Shown piece after piece: positions 19,079 through 28,886 of a stretch of 64,000 nucleotides of DNA; positions within the stretch are counted from its first letter, which is position 1, and every line of letters begins with the position of its first letter. Under the pieces are notes generated by a model. That model made no database searches and had not been told where the DNA came from. It saw nothing but the letters and a program-made list of their open reading frames with translations. Both the position numbers and the translations under genes were made by a program. Source of the DNA: Aquimarina sp. TRL1 (lineage in GTDB: Bacteria > Bacteroidota > Bacteroidia > Flavobacteriales > Flavobacteriaceae); the NCBI RefSeq assembly GCF_013365535.1, contig NZ_CP053590.1:5198501-5262500 (forward strand), in the 5' to 3' direction.

Positions 19079-19096
19079 AATATAACAAATTATTAA

Positions 19097-20101
<1,005 letters not shown>

Positions 20102-20142
20102 TTACGTTTTTTAAGTGGTTTTTTTTATTATAGTGGTTAATT

Positions 20143-21129
20143 TTATATCGAAGTAATATCAGCTACCTTAATTAATTTATCGTGCTTATACTTCTTTTTC
20201 TCTAATGCTGTTCGCAGGGGTACCTCTGTAATATTTTTATGAACAACTCCAATCATCACTTCGGTTTTTCCTGCTAGCAGTGCTTCTACAGCTCCAACAC
20301 CTAATTTACTAGCCAGCACCCTGTCATAACAACTTGGAGCTCCTCCTCGCTGAATATGACCTAGTACGGAAACTCGTACTTCATATCCCTTTAAGTGTTC
20401 TTCTACATATTCTCCTAATTCGAAAATATTTTTTCCGGATTTATCTCCTTCTGCAACGACAATTATACTAGAGGTCTTTCCTGATTTTTTACTTCTTTTT
20501 AGCGATTCAATCAGTCTGTCAACTCCCATATCTTCTTCGGGAATCAGAATTTCTTCTGCTCCTGCTCCTATTCCTGCATTCAGGGCAATATCTCCTGCAT
20601 CTCTCCCCATTACTTCAATAAGGAATAAACGATTATGAGAACTTGCTGTATCTCTGATCTTATCAATGGCGTCTACTACTGTATTCAGTGCCGTATCATA
20701 TCCAATGGTATAATCCGTTCCATTAATATCATTATCTATGGTTCCTGGTATTCCTACCACCGGGAAACCATATTCCTCCGAGAGTTTCAAGGCTCCGGTA
20801 AAACTTCCATCTCCGCCAATAACGACTAAGCCATCTATACCGTATTTCACTAAATTATCATACGCTTTTTTTCGCCCTTCCGGAGTTCTAAACTCCTGAG
20901 ATCTGGCGGATTTTAAAAACGTACCTCCTTTATTAATAATATTACGTACAGATCGGGCATTTAACTCACGTATATCACCTTCTATCAATCCTTCATACCC
21001 TTTATGAATACCAAAACATTGAAGATTGTAATACGTACAAGATCTTACTACGGATCGTATGGCTGCATTCATTCCTGGAGCATCACCTCCTGAGGTCAAA
21101 ACTCCAATATTTTTAACTTTTCTCGTCAT
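20143..21129 (-). CDS. pfkA: ATP-dependent 6-phosphofructokinase
   Basis: The protein has 328 residues, counted from the ATG at 21129. The longer frame would begin with a TTG nine bases earlier. The protein start MTRKVKNIGVLTSGGD is typical. Visible motifs are the ATP loop GGDGSFTGA, the catalytic PGTIDNDING (active-site Asp in TIDND), and MGRDAGDIAL and RGGAPSCYDR for fructose 6-phosphate binding. The enzyme makes fructose 1,6-bisphosphate. It leads the pfkA-gapA-kinase run. Upstream lies a 670-base gap with several inverted repeats, described separately, that may hold leader regulation. Confidence 0.97.
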   Translation of the reverse strand: MTRKVKNIGVLTSGGDAPGMNAAIRSVVRSCTYYNLQCFGIHKGYEGLIEGDIRELNARSVRNIINKGGTFLKSARSQEFRTPEGRKKAYDNLVKYGIDGLVVIGGDGSFTGALKLSEEYGFPVVGIPGTIDNDINGTDYTIGYDTALNTVVDAIDKIRDTASSHNRLFLIEVMGRDAGDIALNAGIGAGAEEILIPEEDMGVDRLIESLKRSKKSGKTSSIIVVAEGDKSGKNIFELGEYVEEHLKGYEVRVSVLGHIQRGGAPSCYDRVLASKLGVGAVEALLAGKTEVMIGVVHKNITEVPLRTALEKKKYKHDKLIKVADITSI

Positions 21130-21260
21130 TGAAACCAAAACTATTGCTATTGATTATAATAACCTAATCTGAAAAAAAACTCAAACGTTTTCGGTTGATA
21201 AATTCAACAACAATTACGCATTTGCCTTTTTTTTAACTATTTAACTGACTATTTTTCAAT

Positions 21261-21305
21261 AAAAAAACAGGATTCACTTCTCAAACTATTAATTTCCTGT
21301 TTTTT
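21261..21305. repeat. inverted repeat, terminator-like, upstream of pfkA
   Basis: AAAAAAACAGGA and TCCTGTTTTTT are separated by 22 bases. On the minus strand the right arm is followed by a T run, giving the form of an intrinsic terminator about 130 bases ahead of the pfkA start. It may be an attenuator or the end of a small RNA. Confidence 0.5.
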
Positions 21306-21308
21306 CAT

Positions 21309-21358
21309 TGCAAAAAACACAACAACCCTCATAAAACCAGTGTTTTTAGTTTTTTGCA
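21309..21358. repeat. inverted repeat
   Basis: TGCAAAAAAC at 21309-21318 and its complement GTTTTTTGCA at 21349-21358 are a perfect 10-bp inverted repeat with a 30-base spacer. It lies directly next to the terminator-like repeat at 21261-21305. Confidence 0.5.
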
Positions 21359-21559
21359 CATATCGTAATCCTACTATATCCCGTCTTTTTTTTCCTAAGA
21401 AATCAACCGGTTATCATTGTAAAAAAGGAAGGTTTTATCAACCGTTTTTTTCAAAACAGACGCTTTAAATTCTCGAAACTAAACTACAGAAAAAAGAGAC
21501 GATATTCAGAAAACCGGAAAAGATCAGTAATATTAATTTCCAAAATCATTTTATGGCAT

Positions 21560-21621
21560 TTTTTTTACGTGTTATCATAAGGTTTTACTAACTCCTGTAG
21601 TATTTTTTTGCCGTAAAAAAA
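21560..21621. repeat. inverted repeat
   Basis: TTTTTTTACG at 21560-21569 and CGTAAAAAAA at 21612-21621 are perfect complements. They are AT-dominated, so chance is possible. Confidence 0.35.
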
Positions 21622-21660
21622 GCAAGGATTCAACGTTGTTTTTTAAAAATCACGAAGAAG

Positions 21661-21693
21661 TTGGGTAACAAATCCCTTCCTTTCGTATCTTTT
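21661..21693 (+). promoter_or_regulatory. possible promoter of the C39 exporter operon
   Basis: TTG at 21661 is followed by 22 bases and TATCTTTT, one base off the TAnnTTTG consensus. It would leave a leader of about 110 bases. A TTTCTTTG sequence closer to the gene is an alternative -7 box without a matching TTG. Confidence 0.35.
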
Positions 21694-21807
21694 CCTAAAA
21701 AGGAGTGAGGATTGTATTAATCAACAAGAACCGTATTAAAATTAAAAAAAATACTTTTCTTTGTAAGAATGAATACCCACACCAAATCAACTTAATAAAA
21801 ACATTTA

Positions 21808-24012
21808 ATGCCTAAATTTCCGTTTTACAAACAAGCTGAATCAAAAGATTGCGGTCCTACTTGTATCAAAATTATTGCAAAACATTACGGGAAAACAATC
21901 AACACGCAAAGTTTACGGGACTTAAGTGAAACCACCCGAGAAGGAAGTTCATTATTAGGTTTAAGTGAAGCTGTAGAAAGTATTGGTTTCAGATCTTTGG
22001 GGGTAAAAATTGCATTACATCAATTACAGGAAGTCCCACTCCCCTGCATCCTCCATTGGAATAAAGTGCATTATGTCGTTTTATATAAGATTAAGGTCAA
22101 CCGAAAAGGGGAACGCTCTTTTTATATTTCGGATCCCGCCCACGGACTGATTACCTATTCTCAGGACGAATTCATTCAATTCTGGATCGGAAAAAATGCA
22201 ACAGAAGAAACCATTGAAGGAATCGCTTTATTATTAGAACCTTCTCCCAAGTTTTATAATGACACACTCGATGAATCTGAAGAAACTTTCGGTTTTAAAT
22301 TTATAGCTAAATACCTTATCAAGTATAAGTCTTTTATCACTCAATTGATCTTAGGGTTAATTGCAGGTAGTTTATTACAGCTTGTCACTCCTTTCCTCAC
22401 TCAGAGTATTGTAGATGTAGGAATTAAAAATCAGGATATTCACTTTGTATATCTGGTGCTTTTTGCCATGCTTTCCTTATTTATAGGTAGAACACTGATT
22501 GATATCCTGAGAAGCTGGATTTTATTGCATCTCAGTACACGCATTAACATCTCCCTGATTTCCGATTTTTTTATCAAACTAATGAGTCTTCCGATTTCTT
22601 ATTTTGATGTAAAAATGACCGGAGACTTACTACAACGGATTAACGATCACAAACGTATAGAACGAATTCTAACCATGTCGTCCTTAAGCGTACTTTTCTC
22701 TCTTGTCAATCTGATTGTCTTTAGCATTGTTCTTATTTTTTACAGTCTATCAATTTTTGGTGTTTTTGCTATTGGGAGTATTTTATATTTTGTCTGGATA
22801 TTGATTTTCTTTAAGAAACGAAAGCAGTTAGATTATAAGCGTTTTTCACAAATTAGTGAAGAACAAAGCAAAGTAATCGAGTTAGTCAATGGAATGCAGG
22901 AAATCAAATTGCACAATGCCGAGAAGCGAAAGCGATGGAATTGGGAATTCGTACAGGCTAAACTATTCAGAATATCGGTAGAAGGGCTTGCGCTGGAACA
23001 ATATCAAAGTGTCGGATCATCTTTTATCAATGAGTTAAAAAATATTCTTATCACCGTCCTATCTGCTAAATATGTGATTGATGGTGAAATTACACTGGGG
23101 ATGATGCTCGCAATTACAGCTATAGTCGGGCAACTCAACGCCCCAATCAGTCAATTGATTGATTTCCTGAGAGAACTACAGGATGCACAAATCTCTCTGG
23201 AGCGCTTAGGGGAAATACACAATAAAGAAGATGAAGAAAAACCTGGAGATGATAAAATTCATGAACTTCCTGATGATATAGGGTTTGAAATTGAGGAGCT
23301 TGATTTTAAATACGTCGGCTCAGATAAAGCGGTGTTAAAAAACCTAAACTTATCCATTCCGGCAAATAAAATCACCGCCATTGTAGGAGTCAGCGGAAGT
23401 GGAAAAACAACTTTAATGAAACTACTATTGAAGTTCTATGAACCAAATCACGGTCGTATTTCTATCGGTCCATACGACCTCTCTAATATCTCTCAAAAAG
23501 CCTGGAGAGATCAATTTGGAGTCGTGATGCAAGAAGGATATATCTTCAATGATACTATTGCTAATAATATTGCTATTGGAGAAGAATTTATCGATAAGAA
23601 AAAATTAGCCCATGCTGTTGATGTAGCTAACATTAAAGATTTTATAGAATCACTACCCCTATCGTACAATACAAAAATAGGAATGGAAGGTGTAGGGCTT
23701 AGTACTGGACAAAAACAACGATTATTCATAGCACGCGCTGTTTACAAAAACCCTAAATACTTGTTTTTTGACGAGGCTACTTCTGCATTGGATGCCAATA
23801 ATGAAAAAATCATCATGAAAAAACTAGATCAGTTTTTCGAAAATAAAACTGTTATGGTTATAGCTCATCGATTAAGTACCGTAAAAAATGCACATCAAAT
23901 TGTAGTTATTGACAATGGAGCTATTGTAGAAATAGGCGACCATCAAACACTTATAAAAAAGAAAGGAAGTTATTTTAATCTAGTTAAGAATCAGTTAGAA
24001 CTAGGAAGTTAA
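21808..24012 (+). CDS. C39 peptidase-containing ABC exporter (PCAT)
   Basis: This is a 734-residue bifunctional transporter. The N-terminal C39 peptidase domain (about 1-135) has the cysteine loop KDCGPTC with C15, then H88 in VHYVVLY and D109 in SDPAHG, so the protease triad is intact. The six-helix membrane domain spans about 165-440. The ATPase domain (about 485-725) has Walker A GVSGSGKTT, signature LSTGQKQRL (a Thr replaces the first Gly of LSGGQ) and Walker B YLFFDEATSALD. Such proteins cleave leader peptides after a double glycine and export the mature peptide. An HlyD adaptor follows 24 bases later. No double-glycine precursor was found nearby, so the cargo is unknown. Confidence 0.95.
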   Translation: MPKFPFYKQAESKDCGPTCIKIIAKHYGKTINTQSLRDLSETTREGSSLLGLSEAVESIGFRSLGVKIALHQLQEVPLPCILHWNKVHYVVLYKIKVNRKGERSFYISDPAHGLITYSQDEFIQFWIGKNATEETIEGIALLLEPSPKFYNDTLDESEETFGFKFIAKYLIKYKSFITQLILGLIAGSLLQLVTPFLTQSIVDVGIKNQDIHFVYLVLFAMLSLFIGRTLIDILRSWILLHLSTRINISLISDFFIKLMSLPISYFDVKMTGDLLQRINDHKRIERILTMSSLSVLFSLVNLIVFSIVLIFYSLSIFGVFAIGSILYFVWILIFFKKRKQLDYKRFSQISEEQSKVIELVNGMQEIKLHNAEKRKRWNWEFVQAKLFRISVEGLALEQYQSVGSSFINELKNILITVLSAKYVIDGEITLGMMLAITAIVGQLNAPISQLIDFLRELQDAQISLERLGEIHNKEDEEKPGDDKIHELPDDIGFEIEELDFKYVGSDKAVLKNLNLSIPANKITAIVGVSGSGKTTLMKLLLKFYEPNHGRISIGPYDLSNISQKAWRDQFGVVMQEGYIFNDTIANNIAIGEEFIDKKKLAHAVDVANIKDFIESLPLSYNTKIGMEGVGLSTGQKQRLFIARAVYKNPKYLFFDEATSALDANNEKIIMKKLDQFFENKTVMVIAHRLSTVKNAHQIVVIDNGAIVEIGDHQTLIKKKGSYFNLVKNQLELGS

Positions 24013-24036
24013 TCACGCTATATACAAAATTAATTT

Positions 24037-25329
24037 ATGCCGGATCAATTAGATGACATACAACTGAGAAGTGAAGAAGTACAGGAAATTCTTACCAAAG
24101 TCCCACATTGGATGATCCGATGGGGAAATGCACTTATCTTGGTATTATTACTCTTGGTTTTCTTCTTATCCTGGCTAATCAAATATCCAGATGTTATTCC
24201 TGCCGAAGCTATTATAACTACGCAAATCCCACCACAAAAAGAATATGCCAAAATTACAGGGAAGATCGAAACACTTCTGGTCAAAGACAATCAGATCGTA
24301 TCTGAAGGCACTCCATTAGCTATTCTCAGAAATACAGCTAATTATAAAGATGTCTTTCTTTTAAAATCAATTATAGATACAATCAAACTCAATAATAGCG
24401 ATTTCAATTTCCCTATCGATAAGATACCGGTTCTCTTTTTGGGAGATATTGAAACTACTTTCGCTGTTTTTGAAAACAGTTATTCGGAATACTTGCTAAA
24501 CAAAGAATTACAACCTTTCTCCAATGAAGCAATTGCTAACCAGGTATCATTATCGGAACTATATCGCAGGTATGAGAGCTTAAAAGGGCAAAAGAGAATC
24601 AATAAAGCAGAGTTGGACTTCAAGCGCAGGGAATTAGAACGTCAAAAAAAGTTATTTGAAAAAGGGGTTATTTCTGCACAAACATTAGAAAATAAGGAGT
24701 TGGACCACCTGCAAGCAAAGCGAAACTATGAGAATAACGATGTACAACTGTCGCAAATAAAAGAAAACATCAGTAACGCCAATAAAACTTCTAAAGGAAC
24801 GCAAATCAATAAACGAAAAGAAGAAATCAACCTTTTCAAAAAAGTGTTACAGTCTTTTGATCAGCTAAAAAAGAGTATCAAAGATTGGGAATTACAATAT
24901 GTCTTAAAATCCGATATCAACGGACGGGTTTCTTTTCTCAATTTCTGGACAGAAAATCAAACGGTAACCTCTGGTGATCTTGTATTTATTATCATTCCAT
25001 CAGAACATTCTTCCTATCTGGCAAAAATAAAGGCTCCATCACAGAATTCAGGAAAAATAAAAGTAGGACAAAAAGCCAATATCAAATTAGAAAATTATCC
25101 TGATAATGAATTTGGAATGCTTCAAGGCACTGTTAAGAATATCTCCTTGCTTCCTAATAAAGATGGTTTATACCTTATCGATGTGCAACTTCCCGAAAAA
25201 CTAGTTACTTCTTATTCCAGAGAAATTGAATTCAAACAAGAGATGCGTGGTGTTGTTGAAATTATTACAGAAGATCTGAGACTTATCGAACGATTCTTTT
25301 ATCAGTTTAAAAAATTAATGGACCAATAA
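24037..25329 (+). CDS. HlyD family membrane fusion (adaptor) protein
   Basis: This 430-residue protein has an N-terminal cytoplasmic tail, one membrane helix (about 30-48, LILVLLLLVFFLSWLI), a lipoyl-like half-motif (about 75-105), and a long coiled-coil hairpin (about 170-265, dense in K, E and L, with ERQKKLFEKG and QTLENKELDHLQAKR). The second lipoyl half and a beta-barrel domain (about 285-400) follow. It is the periplasmic adaptor of the C39 exporter encoded 24 bases upstream, linking it to a TolC-type channel. No channel gene is in the window. It converges with the CPBP gene, with about 50 bases between them. Confidence 0.93.
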   Translation: MPDQLDDIQLRSEEVQEILTKVPHWMIRWGNALILVLLLLVFFLSWLIKYPDVIPAEAIITTQIPPQKEYAKITGKIETLLVKDNQIVSEGTPLAILRNTANYKDVFLLKSIIDTIKLNNSDFNFPIDKIPVLFLGDIETTFAVFENSYSEYLLNKELQPFSNEAIANQVSLSELYRRYESLKGQKRINKAELDFKRRELERQKKLFEKGVISAQTLENKELDHLQAKRNYENNDVQLSQIKENISNANKTSKGTQINKRKEEINLFKKVLQSFDQLKKSIKDWELQYVLKSDINGRVSFLNFWTENQTVTSGDLVFIIIPSEHSSYLAKIKAPSQNSGKIKVGQKANIKLENYPDNEFGMLQGTVKNISLLPNKDGLYLIDVQLPEKLVTSYSREIEFKQEMRGVVEIITEDLRLIERFFYQFKKLMDQ

Positions 25330-25378
25330 ATAACTACATCTCGGCTTCCTTCGATCTTTAAGCATGTCCAATTCGGTT

Positions 25379-26230
25379 TCAGCCTGTATATGAAGGATAC
25401 GAAAACAGGACAAAATGTAATAGATTAAACAAAAAATGAAGCAGTACAGCACTCTCTATTCGTTTTGTTTTATAATATACATATCCGTAAAAACATCCTG
25501 CTATTGTGGATAAAAGAATATAGGGTACTCCCCCGGTATAATGAGCAAGACCAAATAAAACCGCTGATATAGCAATTGCCACAATATGCTTATTTTTTGA
25601 TCGCATGGAATCTTCTAACCTTGTCTGTATCCATTTTCTAAAAAGTACTTCTTCTGCTGTGCAAACAAAAAGTAAATTAATCAGAATCCACACAGGGGTA
25701 AAATACGGTAGCTTCCATTCGAACTTAGCATATCCAAACATTAATGCCAAAGCAATGAACACTGTACTCATCAATCCCAAAACAGGAAGTATTGTACTAA
25801 AAACCCTCTTCCAGGAGATTTCTTTTTTTCTTCCTGAAAATCCTAATATAAATACAGCAATAAGCGTTTTATCCAGATTAAAATAAAGGCTATACGGGCT
25901 GGATGTTTCTGTTATCCGAATAGCATCCAGGTATTTAAAATTATGAAAACCCGTAAACGAAAAATGAAAAAGTAACGGGATGGCTGCAACCAGAGATAGT
26001 ATGAATACCCAGGTATTTTTTGTTTTTTGAGACCAAAAAATAATTCCTCCATACAGAACCCCATACCCTATAGCTATACTCGTAGCATATCCGAATACCA
26101 ACGCAGCTCCTAATGAGATAACCAATACTAATTGCCAAAGTTGTACTCTCTTTAAAACAAGCAATGGATACCTTGCAAAAAGGACACTGCCAACTAAGCT
26201 TCCATATGTGAGAATAAGCCCTACATTCAT
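25379..26230 (-). CDS. CPBP family intramembrane protease
   Basis: This is a 283-residue multi-pass membrane protein. The longer frame starts with TTG at 26296, but a full promoter (26260-26287) lies inside that extension, so the ATG at 26230 is preferred. The CPBP (Abi) motifs are present: EEVLFR in motif 1, FGLAHYTGG in motif 2 and HFLFNLLHF in motif 3. CPBP proteins are glutamic intramembrane proteases. In Gram-positive bacteriocin loci they act as immunity or processing factors. Here the gene lies between a TPR hybrid kinase (upstream, same strand) and the C39 exporter (convergent), which fits such a link but does not prove it. Confidence 0.85.
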   Translation of the reverse strand: MNVGLILTYGSLVGSVLFARYPLLVLKRVQLWQLVLVISLGAALVFGYATSIAIGYGVLYGGIIFWSQKTKNTWVFILSLVAAIPLLFHFSFTGFHNFKYLDAIRITETSSPYSLYFNLDKTLIAVFILGFSGRKKEISWKRVFSTILPVLGLMSTVFIALALMFGYAKFEWKLPYFTPVWILINLLFVCTAEEVLFRKWIQTRLEDSMRSKNKHIVAIAISAVLFGLAHYTGGVPYILLSTIAGCFYGYVYYKTKRIESAVLLHFLFNLLHFVLFSYPSYTG

Positions 26231-26259
26231 CAAAAAAACAAGTTTATGTGTTCTATGTC

Positions 26260-26287
26260 CAAAAATAGATAAATACACAGAATCCAA
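26260..26287 (-). promoter_or_regulatory. promoter of the CPBP gene
   Basis: Read on the minus strand, TTG is followed by exactly 17 bases and TATTTTTG, a perfect flavobacterial TTG-N17-23-TAnnTTTG promoter. Transcription would start about 20-25 bases before the ATG at 26230. The CPBP gene can thus be expressed independently of the upstream kinase gene. Confidence 0.65.
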
Positions 26288-26321
26288 GGGTATCAATCCT
26301 TATCTTATCAAAAAAAACAGG

Positions 26322-28541
26322 TTATCCTTCTTCTGCTTTTATGATATAATCACATATCTTCTCATAAAACTGTTCCGTATTATAAGGTTTCGTAATAATA
26401 TCATTCATTCCTGAAGAATATACCGTTTCCTGCACTTCTTTTAGATCCACAGCAGTTAGTGCAATAATCGGTATAGTACTATTGAACTTTCTAATTTCTT
26501 TGGTGGTCTCATTTCCGTCTTTTCCCGGCATATTAACATCCATCAGAATTAGATTATAGTTATTTTTTTTCACCAAACTAATAGCTGCATCTCCATTATC
26601 TACCACATCACACTCGACTTTAATATCCTTCAGCACCTTACTTGTTATCAATAAGTTAAGCTGATTATCATCAACATTTAATATTCTTTTGTTTGCCAAT
26701 CGCTCTTTATAAAATGAAATTGGATTCTCTATGTTTTCTTCTTTTCCTTTTTCCAAGGTCAGAAAAAATGAAAAAGTAGCTCCTTTACCTTCTTCAGAGA
26801 TTAGATTCACCTCAGAATTATACAATCTCAGGAGTCTTTTTACGATTTGCAATCCCAGTCCGATTCCTTTTTTAGGGTCAATTGCTCCTCCTGTTGTACG
26901 GTAATCCTTAAATATATCTTCTTGTTTCTCATAAGGGATTCCTACCCCATCATCTTTAATAATAAAATGAAGAATTGTTTTATTTTCTTCATCACTCTTA
27001 TACCCTTCTACACTCACCCATACATTTCCTTTTTCGCTAAAACGAATCGCATTGGTTACCAGGTTATACATAATCTGTACAATAACCCGCTTATCGATTA
27101 CCACTAACGGTTCTTGTATATCCGAGAAATCTGTATGCATAGTAACTTTTCTTCTGGCAGCTTCTGAAGATAAAGAATGACATAATGTTTCTATCACTCT
27201 AGCAATATCCACTGTATTTTTTTCCAAGGAAATAGAATCTACTTTTAGTTTGGTATACTGCAATACATTTTCTGCAATGGATAACAATTGATTCCCCGAA
27301 AACTCTATAGCACTAATATGCTTCTTTGCCATCGTGGCATTCTTTTCATTCTTAAGCATTTCTGTCAGACCTGTCAATGCATAGATTGGAGTTCTCAATT
27401 CGTGGCTTACCACAGAGAAAAAACGAGTTCGTTGTGTATCCAGTGCCATCAAACGTTTATTTTTTTCTCTCAATGCTACATTTTTTTCCTTTCTATACTT
27501 ACCTGATATATAAAAGTAATAAGCACATATCACGGAGAGAATCCCTATCAATACTGATAAAATAGAAATAACCTTTGCTGTTTCTTTCTGGTTTTTTTCT
27601 TTATCAGATAATAGTTTTACCTGCTCTATTTTCTTTTCCGTTTTTATTTTTTCTATAATGTATTTACTATGAGAACTTGTTTTTTCCTCCAGCATATTAA
27701 TTGCTATGAGGTTATTTTCTCTTGACTTACTGGTATAATATGCTACAGAATCCTGGTTGGCAGTGAAGTATTTCGATTTATAATAATACAATCGTGATTT
27801 ATTCTTAAAAACTCTAGGGCTAAACCACAAAATTTTTTCCAGATTTTCTTTTTGCAACGCCGTCAATAAATGATATGCTTCTTGCACATTCTTTTTGGTT
27901 TCCATGAGTGAAAAGCCTAAATACAACTGATAGGTAACAGTAAATCGTTTTTTCAATATTTTTTTATAATCATCTCCTGTAAAGAAGGACTGATACTCTT
28001 GAAAAGTGATTTCTTTCAGTGCTTTTCTCGCTACTTCGATAACGTGATCAAAACGTTCCCGGTTAAAAGATGCCATGATCTCTGTTTCGTAATTAAAGAA
28101 TATCTCTGGTCTTTTTAGATCAGCTACCTTTTGTTTTACTATAGGAAAAAAACTATCTAATTTTTTATAGTTCTTTTGTAGCATATAGGCATGTGCCAAA
28201 TTAACCAGATTATCACATAGCATCTTTGTATGACTTAAGGAGTCATTAATTTTCATCGCTTTGAGATAAAATTCTTCTGCTTTCTTAAAATGATTAAGTT
28301 GCACATACGCTAATCCATATCGATTATAGGTATTGGCTTCAATATCTTTAAAATGTTTTCTTTGGGCGATTGCTATAACAGAATCCAGAAGTGTAAAAGA
28401 CTCATAGTATGCATCTTGCTGCATCAACATAAAAGCTTTTTGGCTAACTTTATTTAACTGCTCCTTAGTTGTTGTCTGACCAGACAAGGACGAAGAAATG
28501 ATAATCAGAAAGGAACGTATAAAAAACCTATAAAGCTTCAT
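26322..28541 (-). CDS. TPR-sensor hybrid histidine kinase
   Basis: This is a 739-residue kinase. A signal peptide (about 1-22) is followed by a periplasmic helical-repeat region with TPR motifs (about 25-290, clear around NTYNRYGLAYVQLNHFKKAE) and a charged coiled coil (about 290-320). One membrane helix (about 322-346) precedes the HisKA domain with H380 in VVSHELRTP, a HATPase (DDGVGIP, GIGLGLQIVKRL), and a C-terminal receiver with D668 in LILMDVNMPG and a TKPY end. TPR-type kinases are common in Bacteroidota, and their ligands are mostly unknown. The gene lies upstream of the CPBP gene on the same strand and divergent from nothing close by. It is a candidate regulator of the neighbouring export genes. 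Confidence 0.93.
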   Translation of the reverse strand: MKLYRFFIRSFLIIISSSLSGQTTTKEQLNKVSQKAFMLMQQDAYYESFTLLDSVIAIAQRKHFKDIEANTYNRYGLAYVQLNHFKKAEEFYLKAMKINDSLSHTKMLCDNLVNLAHAYMLQKNYKKLDSFFPIVKQKVADLKRPEIFFNYETEIMASFNRERFDHVIEVARKALKEITFQEYQSFFTGDDYKKILKKRFTVTYQLYLGFSLMETKKNVQEAYHLLTALQKENLEKILWFSPRVFKNKSRLYYYKSKYFTANQDSVAYYTSKSRENNLIAINMLEEKTSSHSKYIIEKIKTEKKIEQVKLLSDKEKNQKETAKVISILSVLIGILSVICAYYFYISGKYRKEKNVALREKNKRLMALDTQRTRFFSVVSHELRTPIYALTGLTEMLKNEKNATMAKKHISAIEFSGNQLLSIAENVLQYTKLKVDSISLEKNTVDIARVIETLCHSLSSEAARRKVTMHTDFSDIQEPLVVIDKRVIVQIMYNLVTNAIRFSEKGNVWVSVEGYKSDEENKTILHFIIKDDGVGIPYEKQEDIFKDYRTTGGAIDPKKGIGLGLQIVKRLLRLYNSEVNLISEEGKGATFSFFLTLEKGKEENIENPISFYKERLANKRILNVDDNQLNLLITSKVLKDIKVECDVVDNGDAAISLVKKNNYNLILMDVNMPGKDGNETTKEIRKFNSTIPIIALTAVDLKEVQETVYSSGMNDIITKPYNTEQFYEKICDYIIKAEEG

Positions 28542-28816
28542 CGTGATTCATATAAAGTAACTTAACAAAAACTATACATTATTAAAACAACATATAGCAC
28601 ATACGTGTATTCATTAGTCAAATAATGCATCCCTTAGGTATACTTTATCTTTCTTCCCCCCTAAATACGATCTATTTAGTTGTTTAAAAGCATACGATCT
28701 CCTGTTCAATATACAATAAAAGTTTGACATATAAATAACTAAGTATGTAAAATTAACATTAAGAGTCCACAAAATTCGTGTTTTTATTCCCTTATAATCA
28801 CTAGTTTATGAGCTAC
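28542..28816. other. intergenic region, about 345 bases including the terminator
   Basis: Apart from the hairpin at its left-hand neighbour's end (28817-28853), I see no gene, palindrome or promoter of good quality here. Short frames such as the one at 28626 lack any coding character. Confidence 0.5.
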
Positions 28817-28853
28817 AAAAAAGAGGTCATTTTTATAAAAATGACCTCTTTTT
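28817..28853. terminator. long palindromic terminator
   Basis: AAAAAGAGGTCATTTTTA pairs with TAAAAATGACCTCTTTTT over 18 bases with practically no loop. It has A tracts on one side and T tracts on the other, 34 bases after the DUF885 gene stop codon. Confidence 0.92.
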
Positions 28854-28886
28854 GCACCTTGTTTCTTCTATTCTTTTTAAAAGTAA

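Larger units (their letters stand above)
21130..21807. other. long divergent intergenic region with several inverted repeats
   Basis: This is the longest gene-free stretch of the window, between pfkA (minus) and the C39 exporter gene (plus). It is extremely AT-rich. It contains three separate inverted repeats (21261-21305, 21309-21358 and 21560-21621), an AACCGGTT palindrome at 21404-21411, and a promoter candidate for the exporter. Only tiny reading frames occur. On the plus strand none has a GG-type leader. On the minus strand a 27-codon frame (21332-21249) overlaps the first two repeats. Confidence 0.55.

Noticed and set aside
21249..21332. 27-codon minus-strand frame called as a gene
   Set aside because: It overlaps terminator-like repeats and has no homologue I know. 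It is kept as a finding and not annotated as a gene.
21553..21591. Small plus-strand frame before the C39 exporter, considered as a precursor peptide
   Set aside because: It is only about 12 codons, hydrophobic, with no GG leader motif and no credible core peptide. The one at 21770 is even shorter.
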